Positions 35,631 to 45,078 of a stretch of DNA of 64,000 nucleotides are shown piece by piece. The DNA is from Fenollaria timonensis (GTDB lineage: Bacteria > Bacillota > Clostridia > Tissierellales > Peptoniphilaceae), in the NCBI RefSeq assembly GCF_001457835.1, contig NZ_LN898230.1, positions 265,600 through 329,599 of the forward strand. The letters are read 5' to 3'. Under the pieces are notes generated by a model that saw only the letters and a list, made by a program, of their open reading frames with translations, made no database searches and was not told where the DNA came from. The first letter of the stretch is position 1. Every line of letters starts with the position of its first letter. The translations under genes were made by a program, and so were the position numbers.

Positions 35631-36630
35631 AGATGGACTTTCTTATGAAATAAAAATCATTCACAAGGCGAGTGAAATTGTTTTAGAAGAAAAATTTACT
35701 AAGTATCTTGTATTAACGGATAGAAATGTCTATAGAGAGCAAAAAGATTTCGTAGAAGAAATAGTAAAGAAATATGATGCTTATCTATATGTGATAGATG
35801 CTGGTGAAGAGGCAAAGAGCCTCGGCGTTTTAGAAAATCTACTTGAGTACGCAGCTGATAAGCTCGATAGGCACTCACTTATAATCAACGTGGGTGGCGG
35901 TGTTGTAACGGACATAGGCGGCTTTGCGGCGTCGATTCTATTTCGCGGCATAAAGCACGTAAATATTGCAACAAGCTTACTAGCTATGACTGACGCGGCC
36001 ATCGGGTCCAAGACTGGCATCGATTTTTGCGATAAGAAAAACATCTTAGGCACTTTCTATGATCCGTACAAAGTCTTCATTGCTATAGATGCACTTGAAA
36101 CGCTTCCTAAGGATGAGTATATATCAGGGCTTGCTGAAGTGATTAAGCACGCACTTATTTATGACAATGGCTTATATGACTTAATAAAAAACGATGCAGC
36201 GATTGAAGAAGTACTTGAAAAATCAATTGAAACAAAAATTCATTTTGTCTGTGAAGATAAAAATGAAAAAGGCGCTCGCATGGCGCTAAACTTTGGTCAT
36301 ACATTTGGCCACGTGATTGAAGCTGCTAGTCATTACACTTTCTCACATGGCTATAGCGTTGCCATTGGCATGAAGATTGCCCTTGAGCTTGGCAAAATTT
36401 TAAATATAACAGACGAAGAAACTTACGAGAGAAGTTTTGAACTAATACACAAATATTATCCACTTGAAGAAATAAATTACGAGATAAAGTCACTTAAGAG
36501 TGATAAGAAGATGATGGGGGACGAGATTAACTTTGTTTTTCTTGCAAATAGATGCGCCATCATTAAAACTATGGATGAGAGAAAGGTAGTAGAGCTTTAT
36601 AATGAGCATATTAAGAATAAAAAACTCTAA
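35623..36630 (+). CDS. aroB: 3-dehydroquinate synthase
   Basis: 335 residues. The NAD-binding core has INVGGGVVTDIGGFAAS, RGIKHVNIATSLLAMTDAAIG, and the metal ligands in EVIKHALI and NFGHTFGHVIEA. It cyclises DAHP to 3-dehydroquinate. It overlaps aroF by 8 bases and aroA by 29 bases, which points to coupled translation in a compact operon. Confidence 0.94.
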   Translation: MNKDGLSYEIKIIHKASEIVLEEKFTKYLVLTDRNVYREQKDFVEEIVKKYDAYLYVIDAGEEAKSLGVLENLLEYAADKLDRHSLIINVGGGVVTDIGGFAASILFRGIKHVNIATSLLAMTDAAIGSKTGIDFCDKKNILGTFYDPYKVFIAIDALETLPKDEYISGLAEVIKHALIYDNGLYDLIKNDAAIEEVLEKSIETKIHFVCEDKNEKGARMALNFGHTFGHVIEAASHYTFSHGYSVAIGMKIALELGKILNITDEETYERSFELIHKYYPLEEINYEIKSLKSDKKMMGDEINFVFLANRCAIIKTMDERKVVELYNEHIKNKKL

Positions 36631-37837
36631 ATTAAAGGGTGAAGTTTTTGTAAACCACTCAAAAAGCTACTTGCACAGATATATCTTTGCAAGTTCTTTT
36701 GCTGCCGAAAACACCATAATCAAAGGCTTTGACCTATCTGAAGATATCAAAGACACTATGCTTAGCCTAATAAGCTTTGCGGATTTTGATCTTTTGGATA
36801 ATGGTGACGTCCTTGTTAAGCCGCGCGAAAATAAGAAAAGTCTAGATAGAGTGCGCATCGAAGCCTCGGGCACAACACTTCGCTTCATGCTATTTAATAT
36901 ACTTGATGGCAATTTGCACGAGATATACATGGGCGATAAGCTATTCGAAAGGCCAAATGATCCCGCGTTTAAAATTTTTGACGCAAATGGCATTAAGTAC
37001 CGCATCAACGATAAGAACAAGTCCATCAGCATAAAGGGCGACTTAGTTAAGGATGAATACATAATCACGGAAGACATATCGAGTCAATTCGTTTCATCAC
37101 TCTTATTTAAGCTCGCACGCATGGCCTTTGACTCGCGTATTGTTCTTGACTGCGATCTATCTTCGCGCTCATACATAGACATGACTATCAAGTGCCTTAA
37201 TGACTTTGGCGTCGAGATCGATGCGAGCGAAAATGAATTTAAGATAAAAGGCGGACAAGAATTTAAATCCACTGGCGAATATATTATCGAAAGAGATTAC
37301 TCAAACGCGGCTAATTACTATGCAGCAAACTACTTAGGCTCAGATATTGACATCATGGATATGGCCGAGACGAGCATACAAGCTGACAAGATGGTTAAGG
37401 ACACTTTATTAAGATACGATCAAACTCAGAACCTCACTATCGATATGAAGAATAGTCCAGACGCAGTGCCAATACTTGTGATGGCTGCGCTATTTAGAAA
37501 GCATAAAACTACTTTCACTTCAGTAAAGAGACTGATGTATAAGGAGTCAAATAGGGTTCAGGCCATAATCAATGAGCTAAAAAAGATAGGCGCGAAGATT
37601 ACATTTACTGATGATAGCCTAATCGTGAATCCGCTTGAGGACATCATCATGTATACGAACAAGTTTGACGCATATAACGACCACAGGATAGCTATGATGA
37701 TAGCGATACTTGCGACAAGGCTTGATCAAGACATCTTCCTAAGTGGCTACGAGTGTGTAAATAAGTCATATCCGAAGTTTTTTGAAGACTATATAAGTTT
37801 AGGAGGCGAGGTCAATGTCATCGACAATTGGAAATAG
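36602..37837 (+). CDS. aroA: 3-phosphoshikimate 1-carboxyvinyltransferase (EPSP synthase)
   Basis: 411 residues. SKSYLHRYIFASSFA is the phosphate/PEP entry segment, EASGTTLRFMLF the shikimate-3-phosphate site, DYSNAANYYAANYLG mid-protein, and YNDHRIAMMIAI the C-terminal catalytic stretch. The first loop has SKSYLHR rather than the common SKSxTxR, and the LFnAGTa loop appears as EASGTTLR, so the herbicide-sensitivity class cannot be assigned by eye. It joins PEP to shikimate 3-phosphate. Confidence 0.92.
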   Translation: MSILRIKNSKLKGEVFVNHSKSYLHRYIFASSFAAENTIIKGFDLSEDIKDTMLSLISFADFDLLDNGDVLVKPRENKKSLDRVRIEASGTTLRFMLFNILDGNLHEIYMGDKLFERPNDPAFKIFDANGIKYRINDKNKSISIKGDLVKDEYIITEDISSQFVSSLLFKLARMAFDSRIVLDCDLSSRSYIDMTIKCLNDFGVEIDASENEFKIKGGQEFKSTGEYIIERDYSNAANYYAANYLGSDIDIMDMAETSIQADKMVKDTLLRYDQTQNLTIDMKNSPDAVPILVMAALFRKHKTTFTSVKRLMYKESNRVQAIINELKKIGAKITFTDDSLIVNPLEDIIMYTNKFDAYNDHRIAMMIAILATRLDQDIFLSGYECVNKSYPKFFEDYISLGGEVNVIDNWK

Positions 37838-38861
37838 AATTATACTCACTCTTTCAGGCGAATCGCATGGGCTATACATGACAGCGACGCTTGATGGTTT
37901 AGCTAGCGGCATAGAAGTCGATAGAGACTACATTGATAAAATTCTCGCAGAAAGAAGACCAAATACGATAGGCTCGAGCGCTAGAAGAGAGAAGGATGAT
38001 TACGAAATCATCTCTGGCGTCTTTAATGGCTTCACTACAGGAGCCGCGCTTACCATACTTATGAAAAATGCTGACGTAGACAGCTCTTCTTATGAAGCTA
38101 CAAAGGATTTAGCAAGGCCGTCACAGGCTGATTATCCTGCCTTTATTAAGTACAAGGGCTTTAATGACTATAGCGGCTCAGGTATATTCTCAGCTCGCTT
38201 AACAGCGCCCGTATGTGCAGCCGCTGCGATAATTTTAAAAGAGCTAGAAAAGGAAGGAATCACTTTTGAAACGCATCTAAAACGTTTAGGCGCTATGCTT
38301 GATGAAGAGGGTGGCGAAGAATTTTTATCAAAGAAATATCATATGTATAAGTACAGTGACGACGAGATCGAAAAGTACTTAGATGAAATAAAAAATGAAA
38401 ACGACAGCCTTGGAGCAGAGGTCGAACTGATTATAAAGGGTGTCAAGGCAGGTCTTGGCGAGCCGCCATTTGCCCCGCTTGATGGGGAGCTAGCGAGGTA
38501 TATGTACTTGATACCATCTGTCAAATCAGTTTCCTTTGGTCATGGATTTGATTTTGCTCAAAGCCTTGGCAGCGAAGTAGCTGACGAGCTGAGAGCCATT
38601 GATGGCAAAGTAAAATTTTTAGAAAATAATAATGGCGGCATCATTGGTGGCATATCAAATGGCGCTGATATAGTTCTAAGCTGTGTGTTTAAGCCAATCG
38701 CATCAATCGCTCGCGAGTTCAAGACCATAAACATGAAGACTATGGAAAATGCTGAGATAATGATAAATGGCAGGCATGACGCTTCAGTCGTCCCACGTGT
38801 CTATACAATTATGAAGTGCTACGCGGCTCTTGCCATCTACGATATGCTGGTGAGCGCATGA
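37815..38861 (+). CDS. aroC: Chorismate synthase
   Basis: 348 residues with a TAGGAGG site. GNRIILTLSGESHG is the N-terminal FMN site, ILAERRPNTIGSSARREKDDYEI the conserved basic stretch (part of a known pattern), GGIIGGISNGADI, and GRHDASVVPRV near the C-terminus. It eliminates phosphate from EPSP to give chorismate and needs reduced FMN. It overlaps aroA by 23 bases and ends in ATGA with aroK. Confidence 0.94.
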   Translation: MSSTIGNRIILTLSGESHGLYMTATLDGLASGIEVDRDYIDKILAERRPNTIGSSARREKDDYEIISGVFNGFTTGAALTILMKNADVDSSSYEATKDLARPSQADYPAFIKYKGFNDYSGSGIFSARLTAPVCAAAAIILKELEKEGITFETHLKRLGAMLDEEGGEEFLSKKYHMYKYSDDEIEKYLDEIKNENDSLGAEVELIIKGVKAGLGEPPFAPLDGELARYMYLIPSVKSVSFGHGFDFAQSLGSEVADELRAIDGKVKFLENNNGGIIGGISNGADIVLSCVFKPIASIAREFKTINMKTMENAEIMINGRHDASVVPRVYTIMKCYAALAIYDMLVSA

Positions 38862-39364
38862 ACATCATTATCATAGGCATGCCAAACAGTGGCAAGACGA
38901 CCATAGCCTACGAGCTAGCCCGTAAGATTGGCTACAAAGCCATTGACACGGACAGGTTGATTGAAAAAGAAGAGGGCATGAGCATAAATGAAATTTTTCG
39001 AAAATATGGCGAGGAAGAGTTTAGATTAAGAGAAACAAAGGTTTGCGAAAGAGTAAGTAAACTAGATAAAAGGATTATAGCGACTGGTGGCGGAACGGTT
39101 ATGCGCGAAGAAAACATGGCGCATTTAAAAAGCAATGGCTATGTCATTTATCTAAAAAGGCCACTTGAGTTTTTGAAGACAAATCTCGATACATCTAGAC
39201 GGCCCTTACTAAGAGCTGAGGGCGACCCGATGAAAAAGCTATATGAAGAGAGGGCGCCGTTATTTGAAAAGTACGCGGACATGACGATGAAGGCGGACCA
39301 ATCAGTCTTTTTGATGTGCAAGGAGCTCAAAAGGCGTTTAAAGGTACAAGGAGTGATTAAATGA
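38858..39364 (+). CDS. aroK: Shikimate kinase
   Basis: 168 residues from the ATG at 38858 inside the ATGA overlap with aroC. The P-loop is IIGMPNSGKTTIAYELA, then DTDRLIEKEEGMSINEIF and FRLRETKVCERVS (shikimate binding), then ATGGGTVMREENM. It phosphorylates shikimate with ATP. It has a 4-base overlap with aroQ. Confidence 0.94.
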   Translation: MNIIIIGMPNSGKTTIAYELARKIGYKAIDTDRLIEKEEGMSINEIFRKYGEEEFRLRETKVCERVSKLDKRIIATGGGTVMREENMAHLKSNGYVIYLKRPLEFLKTNLDTSRRPLLRAEGDPMKKLYEERAPLFEKYADMTMKADQSVFLMCKELKRRLKVQGVIK

Positions 39365-39795
39365 AGAAGATACTTGTGGTTAACGGACCGAATATCAATA
39401 TACTTGGCAAGAGAGAGCTTGAAATTTATGGCGAATTATCATATAATAATTTAGTGGATGAATTAAAGTCTTATGCGAAGAAGAAAGACGTTTGCTTAGA
39501 TGAGTTTCAGTCAAATAGCGAAGGTGCCATCATTGACAAGCTTCAAGAGCTAATTGGCGGAGCTTATGATGCGCTTATCATCAACCCAGCTGCTTACTCG
39601 CACTACAGCTACGCCATATACGATGCGCTAAAGGCCATAAAGATAAAAAAAGTCGAAGTGCACCTAACAAATATATTTGCACGCGACGAGTTTAGAAAAA
39701 ATACTGTCACAGCAGCAGCTTGTGATGGCGTTATCTCGGGCTTTGGCTTTGATTCATACAAATTAGCAATAGATTATTTATTAAGGGAGGAATAA
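39361..39795 (+). CDS. aroQ: 3-dehydroquinate dehydratase, type II
   Basis: 144 residues, dodecameric type II family. LVVNGPNINILGKRE contains the N-terminal catalytic Tyr/Arg region in the extended form, FQSNSEGAIIDKL, NPAAYSHYSYAIYDAL (catalytic His), and VHLTNIFARDEFRK. It dehydrates 3-dehydroquinate to 3-dehydroshikimate. With the preceding six genes this completes all seven steps from E4P/PEP to chorismate in one operon. Confidence 0.95.
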   Translation: MKKILVVNGPNINILGKRELEIYGELSYNNLVDELKSYAKKKDVCLDEFQSNSEGAIIDKLQELIGGAYDALIINPAAYSHYSYAIYDALKAIKIKKVEVHLTNIFARDEFRKNTVTAAACDGVISGFGFDSYKLAIDYLLREE

Positions 39796-39797
39796 AA

Positions 39798-40844
39798 ATG
39801 GACGTAAAACACGATTTAGACTACATGGTAGAGTTTATGGTGAAGCTATTAAAGACACCATCACCAACAGGGGACACTATTAAGGCGCTTAACTTAGTTG
39901 AAGAAGAGTTCGCTAAGTACGGCTTAAAGGCTCATAAAAATGCAAAGAACGGTTTCTATGTAACAGTAGAGGGCGAAGATGACGAAGAGCAAGTGACTTT
40001 ATCAGCTCACGTTGATACACTTGGCTGCATGGTTAAGGACATCACAGCTGGTGGCAGACTTAAGCTTACTAAATTAGGCGGCTACCCATGGAACGTTATC
40101 GAAGGATGTGAATGCGTTATCTCAACTATTGATGACGGCGAATACACAGGAACTATACTTACAAATGTTTCTTCAACTCACGTTTATGGCGCAAAAGCTG
40201 ACGAAACAAAGAGAGACGAAGACTCAATGGAGATTAGAATCGACGAAAAAGTTTCATCAAGAGAAGATGTTGAAAAGCTTGGCATCAATGTTGGTGACTA
40301 TGTTTATCTATATCCAGGCACATGGGTTACACCATCTGGCTTTATTAAGTCAAGACACCTTGACGACAAGGCATGCGTTGCAGTTCTTGTTGGACTAGTA
40401 AAATATTTAAAAGAAAACAATATAAAACCAAAACATACAACAAACTTCTTCATCTCAAACTATGAAGAGCTTGGACACGGATCAACAGCTGGACTACCTG
40501 AAAAGACAGTTGAATTTATCTCTGTAGATATGGCAGCGCCAGGCACTGGACAAACATCATCAGAATTCAAATGCACAGTTTGTGTAAAGGACTCTTCAGG
40601 ACCATATGACAAGATGATGAGTGAAAAATTCATCAAACTTGCTAGAAAAAACGATATACCATACGCTATAGACATCTATCCATACTACGGTTCAGACGCA
40701 TCAGCAGTTTTAAGAGCAGGCTGGAATGTTAGAGCCGCACTTATAGGACCAGGCGTTGACGCATCACACAGCTTTGAAAGAACACATAAGGAAGCAGTTG
40801 ACGCAACATTCAAACTAGCACTAGCTTATCTACTAGAAGATTAA
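39798..40844 (+). CDS. M42 family metallopeptidase (glutamyl/leucyl aminopeptidase type)
   Basis: 348 residues. The metal ligands lie in LSAHVDTLGCMV (His, Asp), RHLDDKACVAVLVGL (Asp), and YEELGHGS (Glu catalytic pair), and SDASAVLRAG and ASHSFERTH near the end. M42 peptidases form cytosolic tetrahedral dodecamers that trim peptides. It begins 2 bases after aroQ with AGGGAGGAATAAAA as its site, and is the last gene before the terminator. A link to aromatic biosynthesis is not obvious. Confidence 0.9.
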   Translation: MDVKHDLDYMVEFMVKLLKTPSPTGDTIKALNLVEEEFAKYGLKAHKNAKNGFYVTVEGEDDEEQVTLSAHVDTLGCMVKDITAGGRLKLTKLGGYPWNVIEGCECVISTIDDGEYTGTILTNVSSTHVYGAKADETKRDEDSMEIRIDEKVSSREDVEKLGINVGDYVYLYPGTWVTPSGFIKSRHLDDKACVAVLVGLVKYLKENNIKPKHTTNFFISNYEELGHGSTAGLPEKTVEFISVDMAAPGTGQTSSEFKCTVCVKDSSGPYDKMMSEKFIKLARKNDIPYAIDIYPYYGSDASAVLRAGWNVRAALIGPGVDASHSFERTHKEAVDATFKLALAYLLED

Positions 40845-40858
40845 TAGCTTATATATAA

Positions 40859-40890
40859 AAAATGCTTACAGCGATCGCTGTAAGCATTTT
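40859..40890. terminator. Bidirectional terminator ending the murB-aro operon
   Basis: Perfect 14-base arms AAAATGCTTACAGC and GCTGTAAGCATTTT around GATC, between the convergent M42 peptidase and YcdB/YcdC genes; followed by CTTTTT. Confidence 0.9.
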
Positions 40891-40902
40891 CTTTTTGTAT
40901 CT

Positions 40903-42963
40903 TTACTTAAAAATGTAATTATAAATTATATTTATGAACTCATCTCTATTGATTTTTGCATTCTTATCAATGGCCTTGATATTAATATATCCTAGTGCCT
41001 TGGCGATGGCAAGATATGAATTTTCTTCGCTTGTAAGCTTAGCCTTTGCATTCACTGGCTTAAATATGTCCTTGCCAACAAGCTCTTCCATGCCTTTTAG
41101 TCTTACAATGAATTTTGCTAGGTCAATCGTAGTGACTTCTTTTTCTTTATTCACTTCATTTTCTTTTATGATTCCATTTCTTATAGCTCTTTGATAAGCA
41201 TAGTCTATGGCCTCATCAATGTCATTTCTTGAGCTAGATCCATAAACAAAAGTCATAAAGTCTTTTTGCTTTAAGTTTTTCTCTGGCATTATCTCGTCTT
41301 CGAGATAAGCGTAGCCCATTTGCTTAAGTAGAGTCGCCTTGTCTTTGTATTTTGATTTATCAATGTCAGAGTAATTTCTAAATTCATCTGTATTACTTGT
41401 TAGTTTACCAGTTATGGCATCAATCTCAATCCTAGTAGTCTTTGGCATGCAAGTTAAAACTACCTTTGACTTAGCTGGATCAGATTTATCTCTTATATAT
41501 TTATAAGCTTCTTCGTATTGAATTTCTTTTTTAACTATATTATAAGCTTCATCTGCTGATATCTTTGCTTTTTCATAGCTAATAGGCTTTCTGTACCAAG
41601 CTCTTGAAAAGTCATTTACTTCTTTTGTATCCATTGAAACGCCTATGCTTATCGAGTTTTCTGGAACGTAGTAGCCGTCCATCACTCTTACAAAGTATAT
41701 AGAATTATTTTCAGCACTTATTAATTTTACTTCCTTTTCATCAATATCTGAAGCATTCTTCTTGATATAGTCCATAGCTATCTTTTTTAATTCTTCAGAG
41801 CTTAAATCTTTTTTGTCAGTATCACTATTATCATAATTATTGTATTTGCTATATCTTAAAAGTGTTAGGTCCTTCGCATCGAATGAGATATTATAGTAAG
41901 TCTTTTTATCGTCTTTGCCACTTTCCAAATTGATGTGGTAGATGTAGTCCTTAGTGATGTAGTCTTGATTTAGACTAGATAAAGTCACCTTAGTCTTGCT
42001 AGCATCTTTAACATAAGTTTTTGCTTTTTTGACAGCCTCATCCTTAGCCTTTATGCCCTTAATCTTGTCAATGCCTTTAACTTCGTACTCACTTAGACCA
42101 TCCATAGCCTCTTCGGTAGCAGCGTCCTTAGTCATGTAATTATTTAAAAAGACAGGGTAGTCGTAGCGCTCATATTTTTTACTAGTAGAATTAACAAAGT
42201 AATTTGCATTTAATTCGTTACTATATATAGTTTTAAATGTAAGCCTTGGCTCCTTCTTTTCATTGATCACAAACTTAATCATAGGCTTTAGATATTCATT
42301 GTCCTTGTAAATATTTATAGCTTCGTCCATAGTCAAATTGCTCTTAAGTGCATCAAACTCAGCAGTTTTTGAAAAATCAAAGCCTTTGTTGTAGTTAAGT
42401 GAGTACATTTGAACGCTCTTGTCAACATAGCCTATTGTGATGCTTGCGCCGTCACCTATAACGCATCTGCCATTTACATATCTATCAAAGTTAAAAGTAT
42501 AAGCGTTGTCACTACCAAAGTTTTGATAAGTGTTTTCATTTAGTTTAAGGCTCTTAGCATTTACAGGGTCAATCTTTTTAATCATATCACTAGCATATTT
42601 TTTCAAAGCATCATATGAGTACTTTGGTTTAAGTGTTTCGTACTTTTTATTCTCATATTTATTATAGTTAGTGATGTGCATGTCCTTTGATATGCTGACA
42701 CTTACTCCACTTGAGTTGTCTTTTTTTGACCATGATAAGTTGTATATAGTGCCGTATTGATCGTCACTCGAGCTGTTAACCTCGAAATTATCATAAACAT
42801 CTTTGATATTAAAAACATCTTTTGCTTTTAAAACTAATTTTTCCATCGTTTTGTCGTCCACCTTGTTTACGTTTTTTGTTTCTGCAAATGAATTTACTGG
42901 CAATGCGCACAAAACCATAACGATGGCTAGCATTGCAGCGATTACGTTCATCTTTTTAAGCAT
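40903..42963 (-). CDS. Exported YcdB/YcdC-domain protein with SLH-like C-terminus
   Basis: 686 residues. A signal peptide (about 1-28, ending NSFAETK) shows export. The central ~430 residues contain two repeats of the YcdB/YcdC (DUF4901) type, recognisable by repeated Y-D-A/L-x-x-Y and 'N-x-Y-x-F-x-F-x-R-Y-V-N-G' patterns such as TFNFDRYVNGRCV and YFVRVMDGYYVPENSISIGV. The last ~150 residues resemble degenerate SLH domains (YAYQRAIRNGIIKENEVN; INRDEFINIIYNYIF). The role is unknown; it is probably a cell-surface protein held on the wall polymer. Monocistronic on the minus strand, with a GGAGATG site before the ATG. Confidence 0.8.
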   Translation of the reverse strand: MLKKMNVIAAMLAIVMVLCALPVNSFAETKNVNKVDDKTMEKLVLKAKDVFNIKDVYDNFEVNSSSDDQYGTIYNLSWSKKDNSSGVSVSISKDMHITNYNKYENKKYETLKPKYSYDALKKYASDMIKKIDPVNAKSLKLNENTYQNFGSDNAYTFNFDRYVNGRCVIGDGASITIGYVDKSVQMYSLNYNKGFDFSKTAEFDALKSNLTMDEAINIYKDNEYLKPMIKFVINEKKEPRLTFKTIYSNELNANYFVNSTSKKYERYDYPVFLNNYMTKDAATEEAMDGLSEYEVKGIDKIKGIKAKDEAVKKAKTYVKDASKTKVTLSSLNQDYITKDYIYHINLESGKDDKKTYYNISFDAKDLTLLRYSKYNNYDNSDTDKKDLSSEELKKIAMDYIKKNASDIDEKEVKLISAENNSIYFVRVMDGYYVPENSISIGVSMDTKEVNDFSRAWYRKPISYEKAKISADEAYNIVKKEIQYEEAYKYIRDKSDPAKSKVVLTCMPKTTRIEIDAITGKLTSNTDEFRNYSDIDKSKYKDKATLLKQMGYAYLEDEIMPEKNLKQKDFMTFVYGSSSRNDIDEAIDYAYQRAIRNGIIKENEVNKEKEVTTIDLAKFIVRLKGMEELVGKDIFKPVNAKAKLTSEENSYLAIAKALGYINIKAIDKNAKINRDEFINIIYNYIFK

Positions 42964-43107
42964 AATATCATCTCCTTTGTTTATATTATACCACTTTATT
43001 ATAAGTGCATAACGATTTTAACAAAATTGTAATAATTTTGATAAAGTCTGTGGAATTTATAGCTTTAAAAATAAACTTGTGATATAATTATTACAAGAGG
43101 TGATTAA

Positions 43108-44643
43108 ATGAAACACGATTTAGTCTTAGTAATAGATTTCGGCGGACAGTATAAGCAATTGATCGCAAGACGTGTAAGAGAAAATAATATTTACTCGGAA
43201 ATAATTCCTTATACTAAAAGCATCGAAGAAATAAAAGCAAAAGACCCTAAGGCAATAATCTTTACAGGCGGACCAAACTCAGCCTATCTTGATGATTCAC
43301 CATCGATATCGAAGGAGATATTCGAGCTAGGCATACCTATACTGGGTATTTGTTATGGAGCTCAGCTAACAGCTCATCTGTTAGGCGGTGAAGTAAAGAA
43401 AGGTTCTGAGAAGAACAGAGAGTATGGTAAGACTATCTGCCATTATGAGGAATCAAAATTATTCAAAGGTGTAGAAAGTGGACAAGTTTGGATGAGTCAC
43501 ACTGACTACATATCCAAGCTGCCAGAAGGCTTTAAGTGCATCGCATCGACAGATAACTGTCCTATCGCAGCGATGGAAAATGAAGAAAAAAAGATTTACG
43601 CAGTACAATTCCACCCAGAAGTAAAACACTCAATCGACGGCGACAAGATGATTAGAAACTTCCTTTATGATATAGCAGGTCTTAAGGGCGATTGGACGAG
43701 CGAAAATTTTATTGAAAATAAAGTTAAAGAGATAAGAGAAAAAGTTGGGGACAAAAAAGCTTTACTAGCACTATCAGGCGGCGTCGACTCATCAGTTGCT
43801 GCAGCCCTTATGCACAAGGCAATAGGCGACAATCTAACTTGCATCTTCGTTGACCATGGTCTACTTAGAAAAGATGAAGGCGATCAAGTCGAAGAGATAT
43901 TTAAGAATAGATTTAAGATGAATTTCATTAGAGTTAACGCTCAAAAGAGATACATGGATAAGCTTAATGGAGTATCAGAGCCAGAAAAGAAAAGAAAGAT
44001 CATCGGCGAAGAATTTATCAGAGTCTTTGAAGAAGAAGCAAAGAAGCTTGGCAAGATTGAATACCTTGTTCAAGGAACCATATATCCAGACGTAGTTGAG
44101 TCAGGAACAAACGGTTCAGCAGTTATCAAGAGTCACCACAACGTAGGCGGCTTACCAGATGACATAGGCTTCGAAGGACTGATAGAACCACTAAGAGAGT
44201 TATTCAAAGACGAAGTAAGAGCCATAGGACTTGAGCTTGGCCTAGATGAAGACCTTATCTATAGACATCCATTTCCAGGACCAGGCCTTGCCATCAGAGT
44301 CATAGGCGAAATCACAGAACAAAAACTAGAAATACTTCGTGAAGCAGACGCCATCTATATAGACGAGCTAAAGAAAAACGGTCTATATAGAAAGATTTGG
44401 CAAGCCTTCGCCGCGCTACCAGATATAAAAACAGTTGGTGTTATGGGCGACGAAAGAACATATGACTACGTATGCGCATTAAGAGCAGTAACAAGCACAG
44501 ATGGCATGACAGCAGAGTTCTATCCGATAGATATGGATATACTTGCGAAAATTTCGAATAGAATCATAAATGAAGTAAAAGGAATTAATAGAGTGGTGTA
44601 TGATATTACATCTAAACCACCAGGAACAATCGAGTGGGAGTAG
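43108..44643 (+). CDS. guaA: GMP synthase (glutamine-hydrolysing)
   Basis: 511 residues, the standard length. The glutamine amidotransferase domain has the catalytic cysteine in LGICYGAQL and histidine in QFHPEVKHS. The ATP pyrophosphatase domain has [13 protein letters not shown], and the dimerisation domain has [13 protein letters not shown] and ends with KPPGTIEWE. It makes GMP from XMP in the cytoplasm. An extended -10 (TGTGATATAAT, ending at 43088) lies upstream. The last 12 bases, GAGTGGGAGTAG, are the known attachment core for genomic islands that insert at guaA, and accessory DNA begins directly after. Confidence 0.96.
   Translation: MKHDLVLVIDFGGQYKQLIARRVRENNIYSEIIPYTKSIEEIKAKDPKAIIFTGGPNSAYLDDSPSISKEIFELGIPILGICYGAQLTAHLLGGEVKKGSEKNREYGKTICHYEESKLFKGVESGQVWMSHTDYISKLPEGFKCIASTDNCPIAAMENEEKKIYAVQFHPEVKHSIDGDKMIRNFLYDIAGLKGDWTSENFIENKVKEIREKVGDKKALLALSGGVDSSVAAALMHKAIGDNLTCIFVDHGLLRKDEGDQVEEIFKNRFKMNFIRVNAQKRYMDKLNGVSEPEKKRKIIGEEFIRVFEEEAKKLGKIEYLVQGTIYPDVVESGTNGSAVIKSHHNVGGLPDDIGFEGLIEPLRELFKDEVRAIGLELGLDEDLIYRHPFPGPGLAIRVIGEITEQKLEILREADAIYIDELKKNGLYRKIWQAFAALPDIKTVGVMGDERTYDYVCALRAVTSTDGMTAEFYPIDMDILAKISNRIINEVKGINRVVYDITSKPPGTIEWE
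44632..44643 (+). other. Probable attachment site (att) at the guaA 3' end
   Basis: GAGTGGGAGTAG forms the last codons and stop of guaA. The 3' end of guaA is an established insertion hotspot for integrative elements, with this conserved sequence as crossover core. Everything downstream in the window is accessory in character. The second copy expected at the far end was not seen within the window. Direct repeats GGTACT (44704-44709 and 44715-44720) just inside may be arm-type integrase sites. Confidence 0.6.
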
Positions 44644-44781
44644 TAGCAAAATTCTATAAAATGGCTTAATTACAAGTTATATGGAGAATAAAAAATAGCT
44701 ACTGGTACTCAAATGGTACTGGAAGCTAAAAAGAATAAACTAAATAATAGTTCCAAGTGGTTTATATTTGGACAAAAAATT

Positions 44782-44806
44782 AGACCGTAGTTTAAAACTG
44801 CGGTCT
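44782..44806 (+). terminator. Terminator-like hairpin inside the element edge
   Basis: The arms AGACCGTAGTTT and AAACTGCGGTCT (one G-U pair) are followed by TATT. There is no gene immediately upstream now; it may terminate guaA read-through or belong to a lost integrase gene. Confidence 0.6.
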
Positions 44807-44852
44807 TATTAAGCATATGTTAAGGGTAGTAAGGTTTTTAGAAGCCTAGCAA

Positions 44853-44894
44853 CTTAATAGGCTAAAAGCATAAATGAGCTATGAGACTATTAAG
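44853..44894. repeat. Inverted repeat at the start of RNA module copy 1
   Basis: CTTAATAGGCT at 44853-44863 pairs with AGACTATTAAG at 44884-44894 (one mismatch). The same structure occurs perfectly in copy 2 at 46,699-46,742, so it is part of the duplicated module. Confidence 0.65.
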
Positions 44895-44931
44895 CGGTTT
44901 AAAATTGAAATTAGTAAAAAGGAGATTTATT

Positions 44932-45060
44932 ATGGCTAAATTACAGAAAATTTTTGATAAAATTGAAAAAGAAAGTTATAAAAAAAGAGTCTGCTGAAAA
45001 ATTAATTAGCTTAAACTCTAAGCTAAAGAACTTGAAAAAGAATTTGAAAGTTTAAGCTTA
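44932..45060 (+). pseudogene. Degraded copy of the small DUF4315-like ORF
   Basis: ATG GCT AAA begins MAKLQKIFDKIEKESYKK, then the frame is lost and stops at 44,997. The residues SAEK and EFESLS appear in other frames further on. It corresponds codon for codon with the intact 39-residue ORF in copy 2 (46,780-46,899) apart from frameshifts. The site AAGGAG lies before the ATG. Confidence 0.55.
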
Positions 45061-45072
45061 ATGTGCTATAAT
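45044..45072 (+). promoter_or_regulatory. Consensus promoter of RNA copy 1
   Basis: TTGAAA (45044-45049), 17 bases, TATAAT (45067-45072) preceded by TGTGC. The same hexamers and spacing are found in copy 2. Confidence 0.8.
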
Positions 45073-45078
45073 ATATTT

